From SIAJ01 sp036266155 (GTDB lineage Bacteria; Planctomycetota; Planctomycetia; Gemmatales; Gemmataceae): a stretch of 37,070 nt of DNA. Positions 16,080 through 28,000 of this stretch are shown in pieces. The DNA lies in the NCBI GenBank assembly GCA_036266155.1, contig DATANR010000461.1, positions 1 through 37,070 on the forward strand. Reading direction: 5' to 3'. A model generated the notes under the pieces. It saw only the letters and a program-made list of their open reading frames with translations. It made no database searches and was not told the DNA's origin. The position numbers and the translations under genes are program-made. Within the stretch, counting starts at the first letter, position 1; each line of letters opens with the position of its first letter.

Positions 16080-19000
16080 TCACCCAGATACGAACCAGAA
16101 CTTGGACGGATCGAACGGCCGCACCACGATCGAGACGCCCGACCGGTTGTTCCGCAGTATCGGGTCGAACTCGTTGAGCGTCGCGGTAGCCACGTTTGTA
16201 ATTGTTCCGACCCGGCTTACCCGGACGGTGAACCGGAGGCGGGCGGTCGCGCCCGGTGCCAAGGTCCCTACAGTCCACCGGCCGGTGGATCGGTCGTAAG
16301 TTCCCTGCGTGATCTGGTTGATCCCGACGAGCGTCAGGCCGGCCGGCAGCCCGTCGGTGAGCACAACGTTCGTCGCGGCGTCGGGGCCGGCGTTGCGGAC
16401 GACGATCGTGTAAACAACGTTCTGCCCGACGGTGACGACCTGTGAGCTGACCGTCTTGGCGACGCGAACGTCCGCTTGCGGCGGGACGACTGCGGCAGCG
16501 GCTGCGTTGTTCGCTTTGTCGGGGTCGAACTGAGTCGCGAGCACGGCGACCAGGTTCGTTGCCGCGGCCCCGCTCGTCACGGTCGCCGTGAGCTTGAGCG
16601 TTTCGGTCTGGCCGTTTGCGAGCGTCCCGACCGTCCATGTGCCGGTGGCGGGGTCGTAGATGCCGACGGATGGATCCGCCAAAACCAGCTTCAGGTTGAC
16701 GGGCATGAAGTCCGTGACCACGACCCCATCCGCCGCGTCCGGGCCGTGGTTGGTGACAGTGATCGTGAAAGTGACCGTACCCCCGACGAACGGACGGGGA
16801 TTGTCAACCACCTTGGCGACCACGACGTCGGCCACTTGCGGCCGCACGTCGGCCGACGCGGTATTGTTGCCCAGGTTCGGGTCGAACTCCGCGGCGGACG
16901 CGATGTCGGCGATGTTCGTCAGCGGTTGCGGCACGAGTACGCGCGCCGTCAGTTGCAGCGTGGCGCTCCCGCCTGCCGGGACCGTGCCGACCGCCCACAT
17001 ACCCGCGCCGGCGGCGTATGAGCCCTGGCTCGGGTTGGCGGAGACGAATGCCAGGCCGGCTGGCAGCGCATCGTTAATGGACACGCCGGTCGCGTCGTCC
17101 GGGCCGATGTTCGTCACTGTAACGGTGAATGTGACGACGTCGCCGACGTTCGGCCGCGCGGTATCCACGACTTTGGCGACGACAAGATCAGCCTGCCGCG
17201 GGGTCACGGTGGCGCCACCCATGTTGTTCCCCTGGTTCGGGTCGAACTGGTCGGCGGCGGATATCGTGGCCGTGTTCGTCGTGGCGCCGGGGGCGGTGAG
17301 ACGGGCACGGAGAATGAGATCTACCGGTTGGCCCACCAAAACGGTGCCGACCGACCACAGGCCGGTGGCAGCCGCATAGGTGCCCTGATCCGGGGCCGCG
17401 CTGACAAACGTCAGGCCGGCGGGGATCAGGTCCGTGAGCGCGACGCCGGTGGCCACGTCCACACCGAGGTTGTTCAAGGTAACCGTGAAGGTGACCACAT
17501 CGCCGACGTTCGGCCGCGAGTTGTTCACGGTCTTCAAGACCTGGAGGTCGGACTGCTGCGGCCCGATGCCCGCCTGATCCTGGTTGTTGGACAGGTCCGG
17601 GTCGAACTGGTCGCTTTGCGTGACCGCCGCGATGTTGGTGGCCGGATTCGCCGAAGTGACGGTCGCTCGAAGGACCAGCGTCTGGGCCACGCCCGTGGTC
17701 ACGGTTCCAACGGACCACACGCCCGTGCCAGAGTCGTAATCGCCCTGGCTCGGCGTTGCCGAGACGAACGCCAGTCCGGCAGGGAGCAGGTCCGTGAGAG
17801 CCACGTTCGTCGCCGTGTTCTTGCCCAGGTTGGACAGAGTGACGGTGAACGTGACGACGTCCCCGACGTTTGGCTTGGCGTCGTCCACCGCCTTGAAGAC
17901 CGCGAGGTCGGACTTCTGCGGAATGATGGCCGCCTGCCCGTCGTTGTTCTGTGGATTCGGGTCCGGCTGGTCGGCGTGGGTGATCGCCGCGGTATTGAGC
18001 TGCGCGTCCGGGCTGTTCACCATCGCCATGATCGTGAGCACCGGCGTCGCGCCTGCGGGAACGGTGCCGACGTCCCACACGCCGCTGGCCGGGTCGAACG
18101 TTCCCTGGCTCGGGTTCGCCGAAACGAACGAGACACCGGGCGGCAAGGCGTCAGTCACCTGCACGCCGGTCGCCGGGTCCGGCCCCAGTCCGGAGAGGGT
18201 GACGGTGAAGGTGACCGTGTCGCCGACGTTCGGCCGTGGGTTGTCGACGGTCTTGGTGAGGACCAACTCGGCTTCCTGCGGGTCGACGGCGGCCTCGGCA
18301 ACGTTGTTGTCCGTGTCGGGATCGAATTGGTCGGAGCCCGTCACGCGCGCCACGTTCAACTGTAGGTTTGCCGATGTGGCTACGGCGGTGATGGTGAGGC
18401 GCGCCTCGCCGTTCACGGCCAGCGTGCCAACGGCCCACACGCCGGTCGCGCTGTCATAAGCCCCCTGGGTGGGTGTGGCGGAGACGAACGTGAGCCCTGC
18501 GGGGAGCGCGTCAGTGACCCGAACGTTGGTGGCTGTGTCCGGCCCGGCGTTGCGGACCAGGATGGTGTAAGCGATCGTGTCGCCAACGTTCGGAAGCGGG
18601 TTGTCCACGGACTTGCCGAGCACCAGATCGGCCTGCTGCGGACTGATGTTCGCGGACCCGCCGTTGTTACCGAGATCGGGGTCGAACTGATCGGCGCTCC
18701 CCGTGGCCGAGTTGCTCAACGCTCCGGGTATGGTCACGGTCGCCCGTAGCACGAGTGCCGCCGTGGCCGCGGATGCGAGGGTGCCGACGGTCCAGAGGCC
18801 GGTCGCACTCGCGTAAGTCCCCTGGCTCGGCGTGGCACTGACGAACGTGAGGCCGGGGGGGAGGAGGTCGGTGACTCGAACGTTGGTGGCTGCGTCCGGC
18901 CCGGTATTCGTCGCCGTCACCGTGAATGCGACGGTGTCACCGACGTTCGGGCTCGGCTTGTCAACCGCCTTGGTCACGACCAGGTCGGCCTGCTGTGGCA

Positions 19001-22000
19001 CAACCGTGGCGGACGACTGGTTGTCTGCGGGGTCCGGGTCGAAGGTGCCCGACCCGGTAATCGTCCCGGTGTTGGTCGCACTGCCGGCAGCGTCGACGGT
19101 GGCGCGGATTTGCAGAGTGGCCGTCGCACCGTTCGCCACGGACGCCAGCGCCCAGTCGCCACTCGCCGGGTCGTACGTGCCGGCGCTCGGAGTAGCGGAC
19201 ACGAAAGTCAGTCCGGGCGGCAGCAGGTCCGTGACTGTCACGCCCTGGGCCGCGTCCGGCCCGCTGTTGTGAAGGGCGATGGTGAATGTCACCGTGTCCC
19301 CGACGTTCGGCTTGGCGATGCTCACGGTCTTGGTGAGGTTCAAGTCGGCTTGCCGCGGCGTGATGGTGGCAGAACCGGAGTCGTTGGATGGAACCATATC
19401 GAACGGGTCCGTCGCGGACACAGTCGCGGTGTTCGTCGCGCCGGCCGGGTCCGCTACGAGGGCGCGCAGCAGCAACGTCGCCGCGGCGCCGTTGTTGACC
19501 GTACCGACGACCCAGGTCCCGGATGCCGAGTCATAAGTCCCCTGGTTCGGGACGGCCGACACCAGGGTTAGACCAGCCGGGAGTACGTCGGTCAGTTGCA
19601 CGCCGGTCGCCGCATCGGGCCCCTTGTTCGTCACGCGGACCGTGAAGGTGACTGTGTCACCGACGTCGGGCCGGGGGTCGTTAACGGTCTTGGTGACCGC
19701 CAGGTCCGCCCGCCGCGGGGCCACAGTCACCTGATCGGAGTTGTTGGCCGGGTTGGCGTCCGGCTGGTCCAACGAGATGATGGCGGCCCGGTTCAATTTG
19801 ACCGCCGGCGTGGTCACCCGGGCCGAGATCTGCAACGTCGCGGGGATGACCGTCGTCACGGCGCCCACGTCCCAGACGCCGGTCCCGGCATCGTAGATCC
19901 CCTGGCTCGGGAGGACCGATACAACCACCAGCCCGGCGGGAACCACGTCGCTTAGAGAAACGTTGGTCGCGGTGTTCGGGCCGCGGTTCGTGACCGACAC
20001 GGTGAACGTGATGACCTCGTCCTGGTTCGGCCGCGCGTTATTCACCGATTTACCAACGACGAGGTCCACTTGCTGGGCGCTGAGCGGCGCGTTTGCGGTG
20101 TTGTTCCGAGTCTCCGGGTCGAACTGGTCGGCGGCCGCGACGGTCGCGACGTTCGTTCCGGGAGCGGTCGAAGTTACCCGGGCGTCCAGAACGAGCGTCG
20201 CGGCGCCGCCGTTTGCGAGCGAGCCGACAGTCCAGATACCGGTGGCCGAGTCGTACGTTCCCTGCGAAGCAATAGCTGACATGAACGCCAGCCCGGCAGG
20301 CAGGCGATCCCGGAGTTTGACGCCCGTGGCCCCGTCCGGCCCGAGGTTTGTCAGCGTGATCGTGTACGCGATGACGTCGCCGAGATTCGGGCTGGCGTCG
20401 CTCACAACCTTCGTGACCGCCAGGTCGGCTCGTTGCGGGGTGACGGTCGAGCTGGCTGTGTTGTTGCTGGTGTCCGGGTCGAACTGATCGGCGGCTGTCA
20501 CCCCGGCCGCGTTCGTAATCGGATTGGCATTGGTGACTCGGGCTTGAAGGGTAAGAACTGCCTGCGCGCCGGACGCGACCGAGCCGACGTTCCAAATACC
20601 GGTCGCACTGGCGTACGCGCCCTGGCTTGGGGTGGCCGAGACAAACGTCAGCCCGGCGGGCAGGAGGTCCTTGAGACGCACCCCCGTCGCGGCCGATGGC
20701 CCGGTGTTCGTCACGGCCACGGTGAACGTCACCGTATCGCCGACGTTCGGGGTGAGGTCGTTCACCGTCTTGGTCACGACCAGGTCGGCCAGCTCGGGTG
20801 TCTCGGTGGCGCCGGCCGTGTTGTTGCCGGGATTCGGGTCGAATTGATCGACCGCGCTGATGGAGGCCAGGTTGGTCAGCGCATCCGGACTCGCGACGAC
20901 GGCGCGGAGCGTCAGCGTGGCCGCGGCGCCGTTGGCGAGCGTTCCCACCACCCACAGCCCGGTGGCTGGATCGTACGTGCCCTGGTTGGGCGTGGCAGAC
21001 ACAAACGTCAGCCCGGTGGGGAGCACGTCGGTCAGTTGCACGCCGGTCGCGGCGTTCGGTCCGGAATTGGAAACCGCGACCGTGAAGGTGATCGTGTCGC
21101 CGACGTTGGGCGTCGAATCGCTGACCGTCTTGGTCACGCGGAGGTCGGACTGTTGCGGGATTTCGACGGCGCTGGCCGTGTTGTTGCCTGTCACCGGGTC
21201 GAACTGATCAGCCCCGCCGATGGCGGTTGTATTCGTTTGTGCGGCCGCGGTGTTAACGACGGCGGTGAGGGTCAATGTGAGTGGCGTCCCGGGGCTCACG
21301 GCGCCGACGTCCCATACGCCGGTGACCGGGCTGTACGTGCCCTGGCTGGGGGCTGCCGAGACGAACGTCAGGCCGGCGGGCAGCAAGTCGTTCACTGTGA
21401 CGCCGGTGCCGGCGCCCGGACCGGCGTTATTGAGCGTGATGGTGAAGGTGATCGTGTCGCCGACGTTGGGAGTCGAATCGCTGACCGTCTTGGTCAGCGC
21501 CAGATCGGCCCGTTGCGGGGTCTCGGTGGCACTGGCCGTGTTATTGCTGGTGACCGGGTCGAACTGATCGGCGGCGGTGATCGTCGCTGTGTTCGTCCGG
21601 GCGGCAGAGCTGATCACCGTGGCGGTGAGCGTCAGTGTGTGTGTGTCGCCCGGCAAGACCGTCCCGACATCCCAGATTCCCGTGGCCGGGTCGTACGCCC
21701 CGGAGGCCGCCCGGGCGAGGACCGGGGTCAGTCCGGGCGGCAATAGATCGGTGAGTTGTACGCCGGTCGCGATGTCCGGACCTAAGTTGGTCACGGTGAC
21801 GGTAAACGTGATCGTGTCGCCGACGTTGGGCGTCGAATCGCTGACCGTCTTGGTCACCCGAAGGTCGGCCTGCTGCGGCGTTTCGGTTGCACTGGCCGTA
21901 TTGTTCCCAGTGTTCGGGTCGAACTGGTCAGCGTCCGTGACCGTTGCGGTATTCGTTTGCGGAGATGGGCTGACGACCGTGGCGCTCAGGGTCAGCTTCA

Positions 22001-25000
22001 GAGCGGCGCCGGGGGAGACGGGGCCGACCGTCCAGACACCGTTCGTCGGGTTGTAGGTCCCCTGGCTGGGTGCAGCGCTCACCAGGGTCAGGCCGGACGG
22101 CAGCAGGTCGGTTAGCAGCACGCCGGTGGCAGTATCCGGCCCGGCGTTGGTCAGGTCGATCGTGAAGGTGATGGTGTCGCCGACGTTCGGGGTCGAGTCG
22201 CTGACCGTCTTGGTCACGCGGAGGTCGGACTGCCGCGGGGTTTCGGTGGCGCTGGCCGTGTTGTTGCCGGTGTTTGGATCGAACTGGTCGGACGCCGTGA
22301 TTGTGGCCGTGTTGGTCCGCGCGGCCGGGCTGACCACCGTGGCGGTCAGCGTCAGGGTCAGCGGCACGCCCGGGTTGACCGTCCCGACCATCCAGACGCC
22401 CGTGCCCGAACTGTAGGTGCCCTGACCGGGCGTCGCCGACACGAATGTCAGGCCGGCCGGCAGCAGGTCGGTGACCTGGACCCCGGTCGCCGGAGCGGGG
22501 CCGGCGTTCGTCAGCGTGACGGTGAATGTGACCGTATCGCCCACGTTTGGTCGCGGATTGCTGACCGATTTGACTAGCACCAGGTCCGCGACGAGTGGGT
22601 CGGCCGACGTGCTACCGGTGTTGTTGCCCGGATTGGGATCGAACTGGTCTCCGCTCGCCGTCGCCGTGTTTACGAGCGATCCCGCACCGACAACGAGGAC
22701 AGTGATGGTCAAAGTCGGGGCGGCCCCGCTGGCAACGGTCCCAACCGTCCAAACGCCCGCGACCTGGTCGTAGGCGCCCTGGCTGGCGCTGGCGGACTGG
22801 AACGTGACGCCGGCGGGGAGCTGGTCGGCCACGGTCACGCCAGTGGCGGCGTCCGGGCCGCTGTTCCGCACGGTAATGGTGTAGGTGATCGTGTCGCCGA
22901 CATTGGGCGTCGGATTGCTCACCGACTTCGTTACGGACAGGTCGGCCTGTTGCGGCGTCTCGGTCGCGCTCGCGGTGTTGTCCCCCGAGTCCGGGTCGAA
23001 CTGATCGGCGCCAGCAATCGTGGCCGTGTTCGTCTGTGTGTTCGGACTCGCGACAGTGGCAGTGAGTGTCAACGTCAGCGGGGTTCCAGGGTTCACGGTC
23101 CCGACGTCCCAGACGCCGGTGGCCGGGCTGTACGTGCCCTGACCGGGGGCGGCGGACACAAATGTCAGGCCCGCTGGTAGTAGGTCGTCGACCTTCACTC
23201 CGGTGGCGGCGTCCGGGCCGGTGTTGCTGAGCGTGACGGTAAAGGTGATTTGATCGCCGACGTTCGGGGTCGAGTCGCTCACCGTTTTGGTCAGTGCCAG
23301 GTCGGCCCGTTGCGGGGTCTCGGTGGCGCTGGCCGTGTTATTGCCGGTGACGGGGTCGAACTGGTCCGCACCCGCGACCGCTGCCGTATTGGTGTGCGGG
23401 AGGGGGCTGACGACGGTGGCAGTGATCGCCAGCGTCAGTGCCGCAAACGGCGCAACGGTGCCGACGGTCCAAACGCCAGTCGCCGGATTGTAGTTGCCCT
23501 GGCTGGGCGCGGCCGATACGAACGTCAACCCGGCTGGCAGTTGGTCGGCGACGGATACTGCGGTGGCGGGGTCGGGGCCGTTGTTGCTCAGCGTGACCGT
23601 GAAGGTGATTTGATCGCCGACGTTCGGGGTCGAGTCGCTCACCGTTTTGGTCAGTGCCAGGTCGGCATGCTCGGGCGTCTCGGTGGCGCCGGCCGTGTTG
23701 TTGGCCGTGGTCGGGTCGAACTGATCGCTGTGGCTGATGGCCGCGATGTTCGTCTGGGCGTCGGGACTATCCACGCGGACGAGAAGGGTCAGCGTGCCCG
23801 TAGCGCCGGCAGCGAGTGTGCCCACGGTCCACACCTGTCCGCCGAATGTGCCTCGGTCGGGTTGGATCAGGATCGGCGTCAGCCCGGGCGGCAAGGCGTC
23901 GGTCAACTGCACATTGGTGGCGGCATCCGGGCCCTGGTTAGTCACGGTGACGGTGAAGGTGATGACGTCGCCGACATTCGGTGTCGAATCGCTCACTGAC
24001 TTCGTAACAGCCAGGTCAGCCTGCTGCGGCGTCTCGGTGGCGCTACCCGTGTTGTTGGCCGTGTTCGGGTCGAACTGGTCGGCGCTCCCGACCGCGGCAG
24101 TGTTGGTTTGTGCGGCGGCGTCGTTCACGACGGCTTTGAGCGTCAACGTGAGCGGGTTGCCGGGGCGCACGGTGCCGACGTTCCACACGCCGGTGGCCGG
24201 GCTGTACGTGCCCTGGCCGGGGGCGGCGGACACGAAGGTCAGGCCGGCGGGCAGCAGGTCATCGACTGTCACGCCGGTGGCGGCGTCCGGGCCGCTGTTC
24301 GTCAGGATGACGGTGAAAGTGATCGTGTCGCCCACATTGGGCGTCGGGTTGTTGACCGATTTCACGATCGCCAGGTCGGCCCGCTGGGGCGACTCGGTCG
24401 CTCTACCGCTGTTGTTCGTGGTATTGGGGTCGAATTGGTCGCTGGCGCTGACCGACGCGATGTTGGTCTGCGCCGCCGAACTGGCGACGCGGGCGGTGAT
24501 GGCCAGCGTCTCGGGGCTGCCGGGGGTCACCGTGCCCACGAGCCAGACGCCGGTGGCGCTATCGTAAAGACCCTGGCTGGGAGTCGCACCGAGGAACGCG
24601 AGTCCGGCGGGTAAGAGGTCGGTCAGCGTCACGCCGGTGGCGGCGTCCGAGCCGTTGTTGGTCAACGTGACGGTAAAGGTGATGGTGTCGCCAACATTGG
24701 GCGTCGAATCGCTGACCGTCTTGATGACCGCCAGGTCGGCGCGCTGCGGCGTCTCGGTGGCGCTGGCCGAGTTGTCAGCAGTGGCGGGGTCGAACTGGTC
24801 GGCATGCGCGACCGTCGCCGTGTTGGTCCGCGGGTCGGGGCTGACGACGGTCGCCTGAATGGTCAAGGTGGCGGCCGCGCCGCTGGCCAGCGTGCCGACG
24901 GTCCACAAGCCGGTGATACCGTTGTAGTTGCCTGTACTGGTTGTCGCCGACACGAAGGTCAAGCCCGCCGGCAGGAGGTCGGTCACCCGCACACCGGTCG

Positions 25001-28000
25001 CGACGTCCGGGCCGTTGTTGGTCAGCGTGACCGTGAAGCTGACCTGGTTCCCCACATTGGGCGTTGGGTCGCTGACGGACTTGGTAAGCGCGAGGTCGGC
25101 CCTCTGCGGCGTTTCGGTAGCGCTGCCACTGTTGTTGCCCGTGACAGGATCGAACTGGTCCGCGTGCGCGACAGTTGCCGTGTTGGTCCGCGGGTCTGGG
25201 CTCGTGACCGTGGCGACGATTTGCAAAATTGCGGGGCTGCTCGGACTGACCGTGCCGACATTCCACAGCCCGGTGCCCGGCGTATATGTCCCCTGGCTTT
25301 GCGTGGCTGATACGAAGGTCAGGCCGGCGGGCAGCAAGTCATTCACGCGCACGCCGGTGGCGGCGTCGGGACCGCTGTCGGTCAAGGTGATCGTGAAGGT
25401 GACAGTATCGCCGACATTGGGCGTCGCATCGTTCACGGACTTCGTAACAGCCAGGTCGGCGTGTTGCGGCGTCTCGGTGGCACTGCCCGTGTTGTTGGCC
25501 GTGTTCGGATCGAATTGATCGGCCCGAGTAACCGTTGCCGTGTTCGTCCGGGCCGCCGGGCTGGTGACCGTGACGATGATCGCCAAGGTAAGCCGCCCCC
25601 CGGACGCGACCGTGCCCACGGTCCACAGCCCGGTGCCTGGCGTGTATGTTCCCTGGCTGGGAGCCGCCGACACGAAGGTCAAGCCCGCGGGCAGCAGATC
25701 GGTCACTTGCACGTTGGTGGCTGAGTGCGGCCCACTGTTGGTCAGGGTGACCGTGAAGGTGACCTGGTCGCCCACATTCGGAGTGGCGTCACTCACCACC
25801 TTCGTGACCGCCAGGTCGGCGGCCTGCGGGTTGGCCGTGGTGCTGTCCGTGTTGTTGCTGGTGTTTGGATCAAATTGGTCGCCGTCGATCGCTGCCGTGT
25901 TGATGACGCTGCCCGGTGCGGTCACCTTGACCGTGATGGCCAGGGTCGGGGTCGCCCCGGGCGCGACCGTTCCCACCGTCCACAGGCCGGTGGCGCTGCT
26001 GTACGTCCCCTGGCTGGCGCTCGCCGACACGAAGGTCACGCCCGCAGGCAACAGGTCGGTGACTGTCACGCCAGTAGCGGCGTCCGGCCCGGCGTTCGAG
26101 ACGCTTAGGGTAAAGACGATGGTGTCGCCAACATTCGGCGTCGGATTGCTGACCGATTTGGCAATGCTCAGGTCGGACTGCTGCGGCGTCTCGGTGGCAC
26201 TGCCCGAGTTGTTGCCGGTGTTCGGGTCGAACTGATCGCTGTCGCTGACCGTCGCGGTGTTCGTTTGGGCGCCCGAACTGACGACCGTGGCGACGATTGC
26301 CAGCGTCAGCGGCGTTGCGGGCGCGACCGTGCCCACGTCCCACAGGCCGGTGCCCGACGTGTATGTCCCCTGGCTGGGGTTGGCCGACACGAACGCGAGC
26401 CCGACCGGCAGCAAGTCGGTGACCCGCACGCCAGTCGCGGCGTCCGGGCCGTTGTTGGTCAGCTTGACAGTGAACGTAATCTGGTCGCCGACGTTGGGCG
26501 TGGCGTTGCTGACCGACTTCGTGAGCGACAGGTCGGAGCGCTGCGGTGTCTCGGCGGCGCTCGCCGTGTTGTTGCCCGTATTCGGGTCGAACTGGTCGGC
26601 AGTGTCGAGGGCAGCCGTATTCGTGCGCGGCGCTCCGCTGACCACCGTTGCCAGAATCTGCAACGTCTGGGGCACGCCGGGCGCCACTGTGCCGACCGTC
26701 CACCGGCCCACGGACGCATCGTAGCTCCCCTGGCTGGCGCTGGCAAAGACGAAGGTCAAACCAGCCGGCAGTGAGTCCCGAAGGGAAACGTTGGTGGCGG
26801 CGTCTGGGCCGTTGTTGGTCAGCGTGACGGTGAAGGTGATGGTGTCGCCGACGTTGGGCGTCGCGTCGCTCACCGACTTAGCGACGGCCAGGTCGGCCTG
26901 CTGCGGCGACTCGGTGGCGCTCGCCGTGTTGTTCCCCGTATTCGGGTCGAATTGGTCGCTGTCGGTGATCGTTGCCGTGTTGGTCCGGCCGATTGGGCTC
27001 GCGACCAAAGCCTGGAGAGTCAGCGTGGCCGAGGCGGCGGCATTGACGTTGCCGACCGACCACAGCCCAGACGGACTGTCGTAGGCGCCCTGCGAGGGCG
27101 TGGCCAGAACCAGCGTCAGACCGGCCGGCAACAGGTCGGCCACCTGAACGCCGGCGGCCGCGTCCGGACCGCTGTTGGTGAGCGTGACCGTGAAGGTGAT
27201 GGTGTCGCCGACATTCGGCGTCGCGTCGCTCACCGTCTTGGTAAGGCTCAGATCGGATTGCTGTGGCGTCTCAGTGACGCTCCCCGTGTTGTTGCCGGTG
27301 TTCGGGTCGAACTGGTCGCTGTCGGTGACGGTCGCCGTGTTGGTCTGTGCCGCGGGACTTGTGACCGTGGCGACGATTTGCAGCGTCTGGGCAGCGCCAG
27401 GGCTGACCGTGCCCACGTTCCACAGGCCGCTGCCCGAGTTGTAGGTGCCCTGACTGGGCGCGGCCGACACGAATGTTAGACCCGGCGGCAACAGGTCGGT
27501 CACCTGCACGCCGGTGGCATCGTCGGGGCCGCCATTCGACAGCGTGACCGTGAACGTGACATTGTCGCCGACGTTGGGCGTCGCGTCACTAACCGACTTG
27601 GTGACGACCAGGTCAGAGTGCTGCGGCGTCTCGGTGGCGCTGCCGGTGTTGTTGGCAGTGTTCGGGTCGAATTGGTCGGCGGCGCTGATCGTCGCCGTAT
27701 TGGTCAGCGCCAGCGGACTCGCGACCGTCGCCGTCAGCGTCAGCACGGTCTGCGCGCCACTGGTTCGCGTACCAACATTCCAGATGCCGGTGCTGCTCGT
27801 GTACGTCCCTTGCGCCGGGGCCGCGGACACGAAGGTCAGGCCCGGCGGCAACAGGTCGGTCACCCGCACGCCGGTGGCTGAGTGAGGACCGCTGTTGACC
27901 AGGGTCACCGTGAAGGTGATCTGGTCGCCTACATTGGGTGTGGCGTCGCTGACTGACTTGGTGACGAGCAGGTCAGCAACCTGCGGATCGACTTCCGCCG

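Noticed and set aside
15814..16638. Minus-strand frame of 274 codons crossing the end of the giant gene
   Set aside because: It overlaps the DUF11 array in another frame, has a composition of Arg, Gly and Asp, and no domain or ribosome-binding site.
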